Shown: positions 10,447 through 20,548, numbered from the stretch's first letter. The stretch: DNA of 64,000 nt from Mastigamoeba balamuthi (GCA_902651635.1 CACRSC010001917.1:87218-151217); one strand, 5' to 3'. The notes: generated by a model from the sequence alone, not told the origin. Numbers and translations are program-made.

Positions 10447-11050
10447 GGCAGATTCTCGGCTGCTTGAGAGTGTTCAGCCCCAAGGGTAGGGGCTGAGCCC
10501 CTGCGTGCTTGCAACTGCTTTGGGCGCGGGGCCTTCCTCGCAAGTCGTTTCTCCCTCACCCCCCCTACCGGTATGACTTGGACTTGGCTGTGCGCGAAAG
10601 AACCCGCGCTGCTGGGTCGTGTTTTGTCAGTGGTGGAGCACAGGGCTCTCCACACTGTATACAACCGGCATGGGCAGCCTCTGCCTTATGCTCACGCTCG
10701 CGCGGATGAGATTGACCCCTGTTGTCGTGGCCGGCGAGAGAGCAACCCCCTAAGTGGTGACAGCCCACGGGAGCGGCGGGCGGCACTGGCTCTGTTGCAC
10801 GCTCCTGCCGGGGGTCAATCCGCACCGTCGGTTCGCGTGTGCGGAGCCGCAGTTCAGCCTTTGACCTCTCTGAGTCGTGTCTACGTCATAAGTGCCGCAT
10901 CACCGGCTGCCGTTCCCCGTAGCAAGGGGCAGGCAACAGACAGCGTGTCCAGTCACCGGCCCCCTCTGCTTCCTCCTCTTTTCCCGCTGATTTTCGCGAT
11001 TTTGTTCTGTCCTGTAGTTTTTCTGCTGCTGCCTCTGCTGTTGAGCCGCC
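10447..11050. other. Intergenic 600 bp, includes 3' hairpin
   Basis: Contains GGGGCTGAGCCCC at 10489-10501, the hairpin that also follows the other actins. Nearer 11000 it becomes pyrimidine-rich just before the lipid kinase start. No coding exon recognised. Confidence 0.4.
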
Positions 11051-11977
11051 ATGTCGACAACTGTCGCCGAGATCAACGCCGAGCGCCTGGAGCAGGCGGT
11101 GTTCATCGGGTGGGGGGTCGGCCTGGGCTTCCTGCTGTTCCACGCGGTCTTCGGGGGCGCCGCCCGTCGCGCCGGGGGCCGGACGTCGCGGGTCTTTGTG
11201 GAGCTGCAGCGCAAGAGCTTCCACATCCTCGGGGGCACCATCCTCGCCTCGTCCTACCACTGGGGCATCAAGTGGGGGTTCCTCTCCTCGGGCTGCCTCT
11301 ACGAGATCCCGCGCACGCAGCCCGCCGGCCAGCGCCCGCTCGACGGCGCCGTCGCCTGCCTGGGCCTCTGCTTCGTCATGTGGGTCCTCGACGCGCTCAG
11401 GCTGCAGGCCCCCAGCGCCTCTGCCTGGTCCTCGCGCGCCTTCCGCGGCCTCCTCCGCGAGCGCGAGCTCACGCGGGCTGCGGGGACCGCCTTCTTCCTG
11501 CCCGGCACGCTGGCGGCCATCATGGCCGGCCCCGAGGACACGGCCATACTCGGCGTCCTCTTCCTCAGCCTCGGCGACGCGGCCTCGTCGCTGGGCACCG
11601 CCGCGGGCGTCGTACCCGTCGGCAGGTCCGCGCGCAAGGTCGAGGGCAGCGTCGCCTGCTGCGCTGTATGCGCGGCGCTGTCGCTGTTCGTGGGCCTCGA
11701 CGCGTGGACGGCCCTCGTGACCGCGGTGCTCGTGACGCTGGCCGAGGTGCTCGACGAGGTCATCGGCGTCGACGACAACGTCACGCTGCCCATGATCGGC
11801 GTGCTGGGCGTGCGCATGGTCCGCGGGCCGCAGTTCGCCCAGCTGGCGGGCGTCATGGGCGTCGGCCTGGCCTGCGCCATCGCCCTGGGCCTCACCGTCG
11901 CCTGGACCACCGCCCACGCCACCCCCAACGCCTGCAACATCGCCTCGGGCGAGCCCCCCAGGAAGAAGAAGAACTGA
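11051..11977 (+). CDS. CTP-dependent lipid kinase (diacylglycerol/dolichol/phytol kinase family)
   Basis: Single exon, 308 residues. Family features are present: RKSFHILGG near residue 55, a run of hydrophobic segments, the SLGDAASSLGTAAG motif near residue 180 and the KVEGS motif that follows. These define the CDP-DAG-synthase-like fold of yeast Dgk1 (CTP-dependent diacylglycerol kinase), Sec59 dolichol kinase and plant phytol kinases. I count seven or eight likely membrane helices, so an ER membrane enzyme phosphorylating a lipid alcohol is expected. Its size is nearer Dgk1 and phytol kinase than Sec59. The C-terminus ends PPRKKKN. Substrate cannot be fixed from sequence. Confidence 0.85.
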   Translation: MSTTVAEINAERLEQAVFIGWGVGLGFLLFHAVFGGAARRAGGRTSRVFVELQRKSFHILGGTILASSYHWGIKWGFLSSGCLYEIPRTQPAGQRPLDGAVACLGLCFVMWVLDALRLQAPSASAWSSRAFRGLLRERELTRAAGTAFFLPGTLAAIMAGPEDTAILGVLFLSLGDAASSLGTAAGVVPVGRSARKVEGSVACCAVCAALSLFVGLDAWTALVTAVLVTLAEVLDEVIGVDDNVTLPMIGVLGVRMVRGPQFAQLAGVMGVGLACAIALGLTVAWTTAHATPNACNIASGEPPRKKKN

Positions 11978-12012
11978 GCTCCCCCCTCCCCTTCCATCGC
12001 CGCACCCCTGCG

Positions 12013-12316
12013 GGGGGGTGCGCAGCACACCGCCACTGTGTGTGTCTCCCACTGGCCTCGCAATTAACACGGGCTACTGTTGAACCACGCCACGACGAGC
12101 CTCACGTGGACGGCCGTGAATGAAGCCGCTGCCAATGGGTTGCTGGAGCCGTTGTGTGGAGGCCGAGCCGCAGGGGGGTGCGCAGCACACTGCCACTGTG
12201 TGTGGCGCCCACTGGCCTCGCAATTAACACGGGCTACTATTGAACCACGACTGCCTCACGAGGGCGGCCGTGAATGATGCTGGCTGCTGGAGCCGTTGTG
12301 TTGAGGCCGAGCCGCA
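12013..12316. repeat. Two-copy tandem repeat, ~145-160 bp unit
   Basis: Unit 1 (12013-12172) and unit 2 (12174-12316) share GGGGGGTGCGCAGCACAC, CACTGGCCTCGCAATTAA, CACGGGCTACT, TTGAACCACG, CGGCCGTGAATGA and GGAGCCGTTGTGT. The copies differ by substitutions and a short deletion. It sits in the 465-bp gap between the 3' ends of the lipid kinase and TatD genes. Coding potential is poor in both units. Confidence 0.8.
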
Positions 12317-12442
12317 CCGAGAGACGCGAGCAGAGCACGCCCTTGCCCTCTTGTCTGGGCGGCGTGCCACCAAGAGGATTACTGTCAAGCCGCCCGAGCA
12401 CGTTGTTGCTGTGGGTGCTGTGGGGGCCAGCAGGCTGGCTCT

Positions 12443-13503
12443 CTACTGGTTCGCGAGGTAGCGGTCGTAGTTGACGGCCACCTGGTCGCGCAGGTCGTTG
12501 GCGCTGATGCCCAGCAGCGCCGCGAGCGCCGCGCCGACCCTGGGGATCCACTCGGGCGCTGCCTCCACGCCCCGGAACTTAACGGGCCCGTCGGTCTCGA
12601 GCAGCACCTGCCTCAGCCCCTGCGCCACCCCCACGTCCTGCAGCCCCCGCAGCACCGCGCTCCTGTCGTCCTCGTCGTACTCGATGCTGGGGCCCACAGA
12701 GACGTAGAGCCCGGCCCTCACGGCCTCGGCGAGCAGCTTGCGCGAGTGCGTGAACCAGTGCAGCGCTGCCCCGACGCCCGTGCGCCTGCGGAACGCGGCC
12801 GCGACCGACAGCACGTCGCGGGCGGACCGCCGCGAGTGCAGGTTCAGCGGCCTGCGCGTCCTCTCGGCCAGCTCGAGGTGCGCGTCCAGCAGCGCTCTCT
12901 GCCTCTCCTTCTGCTCCGCGGTCTTGATTTCCCCCGCACACGTCACAAATCCGGAATCTCCCAAAGATACCGTACTTGGACAATCTTGCGGCAGAAAAAG
13001 TTCAAATAATGGGAATTTTTGGTCTGAGAATAATCCCTCACTGGAATCAGAAGGAATAATTGTTCTGTTCTGTTCAGCGAAAAACACAGAAGTACCCACA
13101 AATTCCGAAAGATAGACCCAGTGCGGTATCTGGATATCTGGACAGCGGATGAAAACCCGGAGGTGGGAACCGGTACCTTTCCCCAGAAGTAGTCGAGGCC
13201 GCACTCGCCGATGACGTCGGGGGCGAGGGCGGCGGCGTCGTCCATGGCCCTGCGGACGTCGCCCGGGGCGAGCTGGTCGCAGAGGGCGGGGCAGTCGTCG
13301 GGGCACGGGTGCAGCGCGAAGCCCGCGGCGACGGCGCCCGCGTGGGCCGCGCGCAGGGCAGCGATGGCCGGCCACCCGCTGCGCGACTCGGCCACGGCGC
13401 ACACGCGCTCGACGCCGGCGGCGCGGGCCGCGAGGAACGCCTGCTCGGGGCCGGCGGCCAGGAGCTCCATGTGGCAGTGGCTGTCGACCCACCCGCGCGA
13501 CAT
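12443..13503 (-). CDS. TatD-family metal-dependent hydrolase / DNase
   Basis: TIM-barrel amidohydrolase, a 3'-5' exonuclease or deoxyribonuclease in characterised relatives. Two exons (13177-13503 and 12443-12922) give 268 residues, the usual length. The first metal site DSHCH is at residues ~7-11; the GECGLDYFW Glu is near residue 105; NLHSRRS, LHWF and the ETDGP metal site near residue 220 follow in family order. The 254-bp intron (12923-13176) is far more A/T-rich than the exons and ends AAG. The gene is divergent from DDX52 with 249 bp between start codons. No targeting signal is evident. Confidence 0.92.
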
Positions 13504-13752
13504 TGCCGTATTAGAAGATACCTGTATCTTTGCGGGGAGATTTGCGTATCTGTCCTCATTCCCCCATGCGCGGGAATCTGGCAGCCGCGACCCCCCAGCG
13601 TGTCGTAGGTGGTGGCGGTGCTCGCCGGTGAGCCGCCAGGGCAGGCCTGCCCGGGAACCTCTCGGAATTACGTCACCGCCTGAGAGATATTTGTCCCCGA
13701 GGAAAATCTGTTCTTTCATTCCCCGGCTGTGCCCTTCTTCCCTGCTGCAGCG
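13504..13752. promoter_or_regulatory. Bidirectional promoter region TatD / DDX52
   Basis: Contains AGAAGATACCTGTATCTTTG with GAGATTTGCGTATC on the TatD side, and GAGAGATATTTGTC with GAGGAAAATCTG on the DDX52 side. The A/T-rich words stand out from GC-rich surroundings. The promoter role is inferred from position only. Confidence 0.5.
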
Positions 13753-15779
13753 ATGGCGGAGGACCCCGAGACGATATTCCGCAAGCTTGCGGGCGGCGCG
13801 CGCTTCGACAAGAGGCGGTCTGGCCGCGAGATGAAGATCTTCTCCGAATCTTCTCCGGCGTGCTCTGCAGCGGCTGCCGAGGCGGATGCGCCGCTGCCGT
13901 CGTTCTTCGACCCCCAGAACACGCCCGCCGCAGCCAAGAAGCGCGCGGCCAAGGAGCGCCGCCGCAGGGCCGAGCACTTCAAGGAGGTCAAGGAGCGCAA
14001 GCGGGCGGCCAGGGCCCAGGAGCAGGAGGCCCAGCAGAGCGACGAGGACGACGTGGACGAGGAGAGCGCCGAGCAGAAGAAGAGCAACAAGAGGCCTGCC
14101 GCTGAGGCAACGCCTGCCGTCGCCGAGTCCGCACCCCAGGAGGACGAGGAGGATGAGGACGCAGCCCCAGCAGCAGCGGAGGAGGAGGACAAGGTCTGTG
14201 CCGCCTCTGAGGCCCAAATCACTTGATTGTTATATTTTGCTGCTCACACACAAGGCAACGCCGCAGAAGCCCCAGAAGAAGAAGAAGAGCGTGCGCGTCG
14301 CGGCCAGCATGCGCAGGCTGGGGCTCAGGGTCACGGGCAGGGACGTGCCCGCGCCCACGTTCACGTTTGACGAGGTCAAGGAGCGCCTGGGCCTGGGCGA
14401 GTACCTGTGCCGGAACCTCGAGGAGGCCGGCCTCAAGGAGCCCACCCCCATCCAGGTCCAGGCCATCCCCGCCATCGCCGCGTGCCGCGAGGTCATCGGC
14501 CTCGCCCCCACGGGCTCGGGCAAGACCCTGGCCTACACCGTGAGTCTCCTGCCCGCCTGCTGCGAGCCAACGCCTCCCGTGTCTGACTGCGTCCCTTCCC
14601 TCCAGCTGCCCATACTGCACGCGCTCAAGGAGCCGTCGAGCAAGGGGTTCAGGGCGGTGGTGATGGCGCCGACGAAGGAGCTGGCGTACCAGATCTACCT
14701 CGTGATCAAGACGTTCGGCAAGGGCCGCGGGTTCCGCGTGGCCGTGCTGACCAACGTCGTGCCCAAGGGCAAGGGCAGGGGCTCTGCGGCCAAGCTGCAG
14801 CAGCACTTTGACATACTGGTCTCGCCGCCTCTGCGCATGGTGCAGATGATCAAGACTGGCGTGCTCGACATGCGCAAGGTCGAGACGCTGGTGTTCGACG
14901 AGGCCGACCGGCTCTTCACCGACGACTTTGCCGAGCAGGTCGACGAGATTGTCGCCGCCTGCAAGTCGTGCGAGAAGCTGCAGGTCTGCCTGTTCAGCGC
15001 CACCATGAGCAAGCAGGTCGAGGCCCTGGCGACGTCGATCATGAAGGACCCCATCCGCATCAGCGTCGGCATCGAGAACGCCCCGCTGCCCACGATCAAG
15101 CAGAAGCTCGTCTTCGTCGGGCAGGAGGAGGGCAAGCTCATGGCCTTCAGGCAGCTCCTGCAGCAGGGCCTCAAGCCCCCCGTCATCATCTTCGTGCAGT
15201 CCAAGGACCGCGCCGTCGACCTCCACAAGCAGCTCGCGTTCGACGGCATCAACGTCGACGTCACGCACGCGGACCTGCCGACCAAGCGCAGGCAGGACAT
15301 TGTCGACGCCGTCCGGACGGGCAAGGTCTGGTTCCTCATCGCCACCGACATCATGGCCAGAGGAATGGACTTCAAGGGCATCAGCTGCGTCATCAACTAC
15401 GACTTCCCGCAGAGCGTCGAGTCCTACGTGCACCGCATCGGCAGGACCGGCCGCGCGGGCATGCCCGGAGAGGCCGTCACGTTCTTCACGGTCCGCTCCG
15501 CTCCCCCTCGCCCCTCACGGCGTTTCTAACACCGCCTTTGGCGCTGCGCAGGAGACGGACGTGAAGATGCTGAAGCTCGTGGCCAACTCGATGAGGGAGG
15601 CCGGGTGCGAGGTGCCGGACTGGATGGTCGGGCTGCCGTCGGTGTCGCGAAAGCGCCAGAGGAGGTTCGAGCACAACCCGCCCGAGAGAGGGCGCATCGG
15701 CATCAGCTCCTCGTCGTACCTCAGAGGAGAGCCTGCAAAGCTGCCTGGCAAGGCCCCCGCGCGCAAGCCGCGCGACTGA
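13753..15779 (+). CDS. DDX52: DEAD-box RNA helicase, DDX52/Rok1 type
   Basis: Nucleolar ATP-dependent RNA helicase for 18S rRNA/40S maturation. Four exons: 13753-14193, 14255-14539, 14606-15490 and 15552-15779; 612 residues. The first ~150 residues are charged and disordered (KKRAAKERRRR, acidic runs). Then Q motif (EPTPIQ), motif I APTGSGKT, Ia PTKELAYQ, II VFDEADRLF, III FSATM, IV IIFVQSKDRA, V ARGMDF and VI HRIGRTGRAG. GKLMAFRQLL, INVDVTHA and the FFTETD...AGCEVP tail follow human DDX52 specifically. Intron 1 ends AAG, with an in-frame CAG alternative 12 nt downstream. Intron 2 (66 bp) has no stop and a length divisible by three, so its retention would add 22 residues. Confidence 0.95.
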
Positions 15780-15931
15780 AGCTGCTGGCCCCCGTCCCAC
15801 CCGAAACAAACAGCGTGTGGTCTCTCCAATGCCCGGCAACAGCCCGTTGCTGCTCCTTAGGCAGCGCGACACACAGCGTACTCCGCACGTATGCCTGCCG
15901 CCGGCCTCAGCCCACCCAGCCCCTTCGCTCG

Positions 15932-18199
15932 TCACAGCCGCAGGTCGGCGTAGATAGCGTCGGTGCTCGGCTGCATGTCCAGCTCCACAATCATCATGGG
16001 GCCGGCGGGCAGTGTGTTCAGCACAACAAACTCGGACTCTGGCTCGAGCAGTACCTCTGCACGCGCGGGGGCTGTCAGCTTCGGCGGCGCTTGCAGAGTG
16101 GCGCGTACCGTCGAACGTCTGGGTCAGAGAGAAGTTGCGGATCGAGTACCCCTTGGCGTTGCGGATGTGGAAGACGGTGCCCCTACACGTGCCGCTGTCG
16201 TCGGTGAGGAACCACCGGGCGGTCTCGTGGCTGCTCGTGGTCGACGTGAGCGTGTGCCAGGTCACCCTGTTCCCCTTCTTGTAGTGCACGGAGTCCGTCG
16301 AGACAATCTCGGTCGTGCCCTTGTAGAGCAGGCAGGGCGACTCGCGGCGAGGGATCTTCCGAAGGGCTGACAGCAGCATGTGCAGCAGGCCCCGGGCCCT
16401 GTGCAGCCCTGTCTGACTCCGCTCGACCAGCGCCCTGTTCACTATGCGATACGGGGTGGACTCTCGCAGGTCCGGGCCCAGGTCGACCGTCATCAGCGCG
16501 ATGACCGCCACGTCCCTGTCTGTGAAGTCGTCGGGCCTCTGGAACTGCTGCACCGTCGATGCGAACTCCAGGCAGGTCTCCACAATCTGCGGGGGATGTC
16601 AGTCGTCGCAGGCGAGGCCTCTCCCTCATCTGTCTGCACCTCGTCTGCCTCGGGAATGCCAGCATCGCGTGCTGCTCGATGTAGCGACGGCTCCTCGTAG
16701 TCGTAGGGGTAGAGGTCGGCGATGCCTCCGGCGCGGAAGAACAGACGCCCGACGGGCAAGTCGTCGACGATCCTGCTCTTGCCCGACGAGCGCAGCGCTG
16801 CCAGGGGCTTCTTGGAGACAGGCTTCTGAGCCTGCGCAGGAGCGACCACCGGGCTGAGCGACCTCGGCGACACGACACGCGGCGACGAGGGGATCACCAC
16901 GATGACGGGCGAGGTGTTCCTCGGCGACGGGGCACCAGCGCGCGGAGACAGCGTCATGGGCTCGGACGCCGGGAGGTCCGCCAGCCGCGGCGTCCGCTGG
17001 CCGTCGGAGCCCGCGGAGGACTGCAGAGACCTCGGGCTGACGGGCATCCGCGGAGACGGCAGCCTCTGCGCCTCGGACAGCGCCAGCGACACGCTCGGGG
17101 CTCGTGAGCGCGTGCGCTGCTGCATGTCGCCGAGCACCACAGTGCGGTCCACCGCAGGGGCGTCGGAGGACGCTCTCTGCCGTGCCAGGAGCTCGAGCGG
17201 CTGCACCTTGACCGTCAGGGTCGGAGAGGAGCCTGCTGGGGCCGCGGCCTCCAGGGTCTTCTTGATCTGCTGCGCGGTCTTGATGGCCGCAAGGACGACC
17301 GTGTCGTGGTCGTTGTGCATCTTCTTGGCCTGCGCGATGAGCCCCTCGATCCTCGGCGCGCTCTGGGCCAGGACCTGCGCGCTCTCGCGGGACGCGGCGA
17401 TGGCCTCGATCAGCCGCAGCGTGCTCGCCGCGCCGCCCGCGAGCTCGCTCTCGGGCGCGAACGTGCACCGCTCGAGCTGCGTGACTGCCAGCTGGAACCC
17501 GCCCTGCTTCACGAGCTCGGCCTTGTATGTCGGGCCCGCATCGGCGTAGTCGATCAGGAAGTCGACAGCGGCCAGCACCGTCGCCCTCCCTGCACCGCAC
17601 CCACAGCGTAGTGAGGAGGGTTGGGGCGTACTGGCAGAAGCGGGGAGAGAGAGCAGACCGTCTTTGGTAGTGGCCTGCGACCGGGCGAGCTCGCTGGTGA
17701 TGTCCACGGCCTTGACCTGGCTGAGCGACGAGGCCCCGACGGGGCTCCTGCAGAGCGTCCGGAACACCCCGAGCACGTGCTGGGCGATCTGGGCCGAGTC
17801 CTTGTTGGCCTTGGCGACCATCGCCAGCAGGTGCGCGAGCGGCTCAGCGTTCTCGCGCCGGGACAGCACGGCGACCAGGTCGTCCCCTCGGATCGCCCGG
17901 ACGGCCTCGAGGATGCGCGTGATGATGTAGGGGTTGTTGTTGTAGAACCGCCTCAGGGGCTCCCAGAAGGCGTGCAGCAGGCTGGCCTGGTCCTGCCGGT
18001 CCCACGCACGTGGGCCGACCTTGGGGATCGACTCGAGTGTGTGCAGCAGCCGCAGGAGCGCTGTCTTGTCCTCCTTGCTCGCCTCGATGTTGCTGATAAC
18101 TGCAGCAGAGCACAAGGGGGGTCAGGGGGGCATCCCGAACCGCGTGTCTGTGCTGCACGCACTCTCCGAGGCCCTGTCCTTGACCTTGTTCTTGTCCAT
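15932..18199 (-). CDS. Helical-repeat protein with C-terminal ADP-ribosyltransferase domain
   Basis: Five exons on the minus strand: 18163-18199, 17659-18099, 16640-17589, 16109-16586 and 15932-16056; 676 residues. Residues ~13-250 form an armadillo/HEAT-like array (LLRLLHTLESIP, ILEAVRAIRGDDLV, GGFQLAVTQLERC). Residues ~290-460 are Ser/Pro-rich with repeated SPR motifs, probable phosphorylation sites. The last ~200 residues resemble eukaryotic mono-ADP-ribosyltransferases (PF01129 type): YRIVNRAL, ALRKIPRRESPCLLYKG, WHTLTSTTS, then DEVLLEPESEFVVL for the catalytic Glu region. The usual YRG Arg reads YKG here, so the R of the R-S-E triad is replaced by Lys. Intron 2 (69 bp) is stop-free and 3n long. 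Likely cytosolic or nuclear; partner and target unknown. Confidence 0.75.
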
Positions 18200-18313
18200 C
18201 AACGCACACACACCTCAGGTGACGAAAATAGACCTGGATCTCGAGATTCTTCATCGGGATATTTCTCCAGATTGATTCTTCTCTCGGCCCGCGCGATACC
18301 CGTCTGAGCAAAA
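18200..18313. promoter_or_regulatory. Compact bidirectional promoter (114 bp)
   Basis: Separates the ADP-ribosyltransferase gene (-) from the HD hydrolase gene (+). Carries CTCGAGATTCTTC, GGGATATTTCTCC and AGATTGATTC in succession, the same words seen in the other short divergent gaps. Confidence 0.5.
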
Positions 18314-19074
18314 ATGACTGAGCAGGTCAAGGGGCGCGGTCTCGTCGAGGACGCAGGCTCGCTGGGCGACCCGGCCGACGGGGCGCTGCAGGCGCTGTCC
18401 CTGTTCACCCGCCTCAAGGCGACGCGCCGGACGGGCTGGGTGGACTCAGGGGTGGCCGACGCCGAGAGCATCTCGGACCACATGTACCGCTGCGCCATGA
18501 CGGCCCTGGCGCTGGGCGCCGTCGACAAGTCCTTCGACGCAGGCAAGCTCTGCCGCATGATGCTGGCCCACGACGCCTCGGAGAGCGTCGTCGGCGACAT
18601 CACGCCGGGCGACCGTGTGCCCAGGGAGCTCAAGGTCAACTGATTGATTGATTCAGACGGACACCAACTGACCGCGGAACCAACCAACTCCCAACCCACC
18701 CGCGAGAGCAGGCCCAGCGCGAGGACGAGGCCATGCGCGGCGTGGCGCAGATGGCCGGCGGGTTCGGCGAGGAGCTGCACAGCCTGTGGGCCGAGTTTGA
18801 GGAGGGCAAGACGCCCGAGGCCCGCGTGGGGCAGCAGATCGACAAGTTCGAGATGATCCTGCAGGTCTGCTGCGCGCCCTCCCCCATCCACCACCTCCTC
18901 CCGGCGCGACTCACGGCAGGCGCACGGGGTGGGGGGCAGGCGGCCGAGTACGAGAGGGCGCAGGGCAAGAGGCTCGACAGGTTCTTTGACGGCTGCCGCG
19001 GCATGTTTGTGCACCCCGTGCTGGCCAAGTGGGCCGCGCAGGTCGAGGCGCAGAGGCCTCCCCTGCAGCACTGA
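18314..19074 (+). CDS. HDDC2: HD-domain 5'-nucleotidase, HDDC2/YfbR family
   Basis: Metal-dependent deoxyribonucleoside 5'-monophosphatase in characterised family members (E. coli YfbR, yeast homologues). Three exons (18314-18634, 18712-18864, 18940-19074) give 202 residues, close to human HDDC2. Conserved blocks: TRRTGWV, ESISDHMYR (first His), LAHDASESVVGDI (HD pair and second acidic residues), then EDEAM, ELHSLWAEFEEG, QQIDKFEMILQAAEYE and the RLDRFFD, HPVLAKW tail. All metal-site residues appear intact. Introns of 77 and 75 bp end CAG. Confidence 0.93.
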
Positions 19075-19366
19075 CAGGGGGCAGCAGCCCCCCTCCTCCA
19101 CAGCAACGCTCTCCCTCCCTCACCAGGGCAAACACCAGAATGCAACCTCCTGTGGCAGGCCCGACCGGCCGGGGGAGAGGAGCAAGAGGGAGAGGACACA
19201 ATTGCACGTCTCCACGCGATGTCAATTGGTCGCGGGGACCGGCGTGGCAGGCGACGACGCCCCAGCTGCCTTGGACTGCAATGAGGCCCCCCAGCCCGGG
19301 CAGTGTGAGAAGAGGGACCGCGTGCGTAGGTCGGTGTGGGCGTGTGCCAGTCGATGGAGGGGAATG

Positions 19367-20082
19367 TTAGGCCCAGCTTAGACAGTGTGCGCTGCTCTTG
19401 GAGCACACTGCTCTGTACAAGCCTGATAAAAGCAGGGGAGAGGACAGAGGGGGGCACGCGTGGGGCCGCACCCTCTTCTTGGGACGCTCGCCTCCCTCCT
19501 CGGTCTTGGGCCTCTTCTTTGTCTTCTGTGGCAGAGGGCAGTGAGATGCCGTGCTGATGGGTCGCTGTGCCCCCCTCCCCCCGGTTGGGTGGGCTGCCGG
19601 ACGTGGATCTTGATGCCGCCGTCCCGCAGCGGGAACGCGACCCTCAGCTGGTCGTCCGTCAGCTGCGGCGCCGTGGCTGGCGGTATCTCCGAGCACTCCT
19701 TCTGCAGCTTCGTGCCCTCGTCCGCGAACCTCTGCAGCGACTCTGCGCAGGCGTCTCAGCCCCAGCAACGCCAGCGCAGAGCCACCACCCCCTCACCCCC
19801 TCACCTGGGTACGGCGCCTTGTAGTCCACGTACAGCGGCGTCGGGATGTCCTGGGCGTGCGTCTGGAACCGCCCGGAAACGCGTCAGACGCGTGCAAACC
19901 CGGCCTGAGAGACGCTCGGTTGCCTTGTGGTACGTCCGGTTGGGCATGCGGGTGCGGAACTCCGACAGGTACTGCTCGAGGAGGCCGCGCTCGGTGCTGC
20001 TGCAGCGGACCGAGCCGACGCCGAGCGTGCGCGCGCTGTCGGCCGCCTGCTGCAGCGACGCCGCCGATCTCACACAGTACAT
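19367..20082 (-). CDS. Unknown protein with basic, nuclear-localisation-like tail
   Basis: I do not recognise this family. A splice-consistent model has four exons: 19900-20082, 19805-19862, 19603-19742 and 19367-19525 (introns 37, 62 and 77 bp), 179 residues. The middle (DIPTPLYVDYKAPYP, SLQRFADEGTKLQKECSEIP, LRVAFPLRDGGIK) looks conserved and globular. The end is Lys/Arg-rich (KTKKRPK, RPKKRVRPH), suggesting a nuclear protein. A TATA-like TTTTATAGA lies about 15-25 bases before the ATG. It is divergent from the SSXT gene across 88 bp. The first intron and the C-terminal end are the weakest parts. Confidence 0.55.
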
Positions 20083-20170
20083 CAGCGAGGCGGTCTATAA
20101 AAATCTGGCGGAGATTCTACCCTGCAGATATTCAAGAGATTCTGGGATCTCTCTACATCTCAATCTGCCG
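20083..20170. promoter_or_regulatory. Compact bidirectional promoter (88 bp)
   Basis: Between the basic-tailed gene (-) and the SSXT gene (+). Contains TATAAAAATCTGG, GAGATTCTACC, CAGATATTC and GAGATTCTGGG. It is the shortest of the divergent gaps and has the densest cluster of A/T words. Confidence 0.5.
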
Positions 20171-20548
20171 ATGCAGAGGCCAAGGAGCGCGGCGCCGCCC
20201 AGTCCCGGCGGCGCGCTGACCCCGGAAACGGTCTCGAGGGTGCGCACGGATGGTGGTGGCCCGTCGCAGCTCACCCAGCCGGCCAGATGATGGAGGAGAA
20301 CAAGATGATCCTCCTCGCGATCCAGGAGAACCAGAACGCCGGGCGCTACGCCCAGTGCATCAAGTGCGGACTGCGTGGCACCGCCTTTGCGCGGCCGCCC
20401 AGCCGCCTCACGCAAAGCACCACCCTCGCGCGCCTCGGGCAGGTACCAGGCGCTGCTGCAGAGAAACCTGCTGTTCCTGGCCACTATTGCGGACTGCCAG
20501 CCCGGAGGGAGCAACAGCGACCCGCCACGGACCAAAGAGACACTATAG
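20171..20548 (+). CDS. SSXT/SS18 (GIF/AN3-like) transcriptional co-activator
   Basis: Small nuclear co-activator related to animal SS18 (a BAF chromatin-remodeller subunit) and plant GRF-interacting factors. Three exons (20171-20230, 20287-20363, 20443-20548) give 80 residues. The SNH domain reads LTPE, MMEENKMILLAIQENQNAGR, then across the intron QCIKYQALLQRNLLFLATIAD, matching the SNH consensus closely. It ends shortly after and lacks the Gln/Pro-rich QPGY activation region of animal SS18. Both introns are required to keep frame. Its upstream gap is shared with the basic-tailed gene. Confidence 0.88.

Noticed and set aside
10573-12123. 516-codon plus-strand frame over the lipid kinase
   Set aside because: Arg/Pro-rich shadow of the lipid kinase gene in another frame.
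14219-15433. 404-codon minus-strand frame opposite DDX52
   Set aside because: Composition-driven antisense shadow; the sense strand has all helicase motifs.
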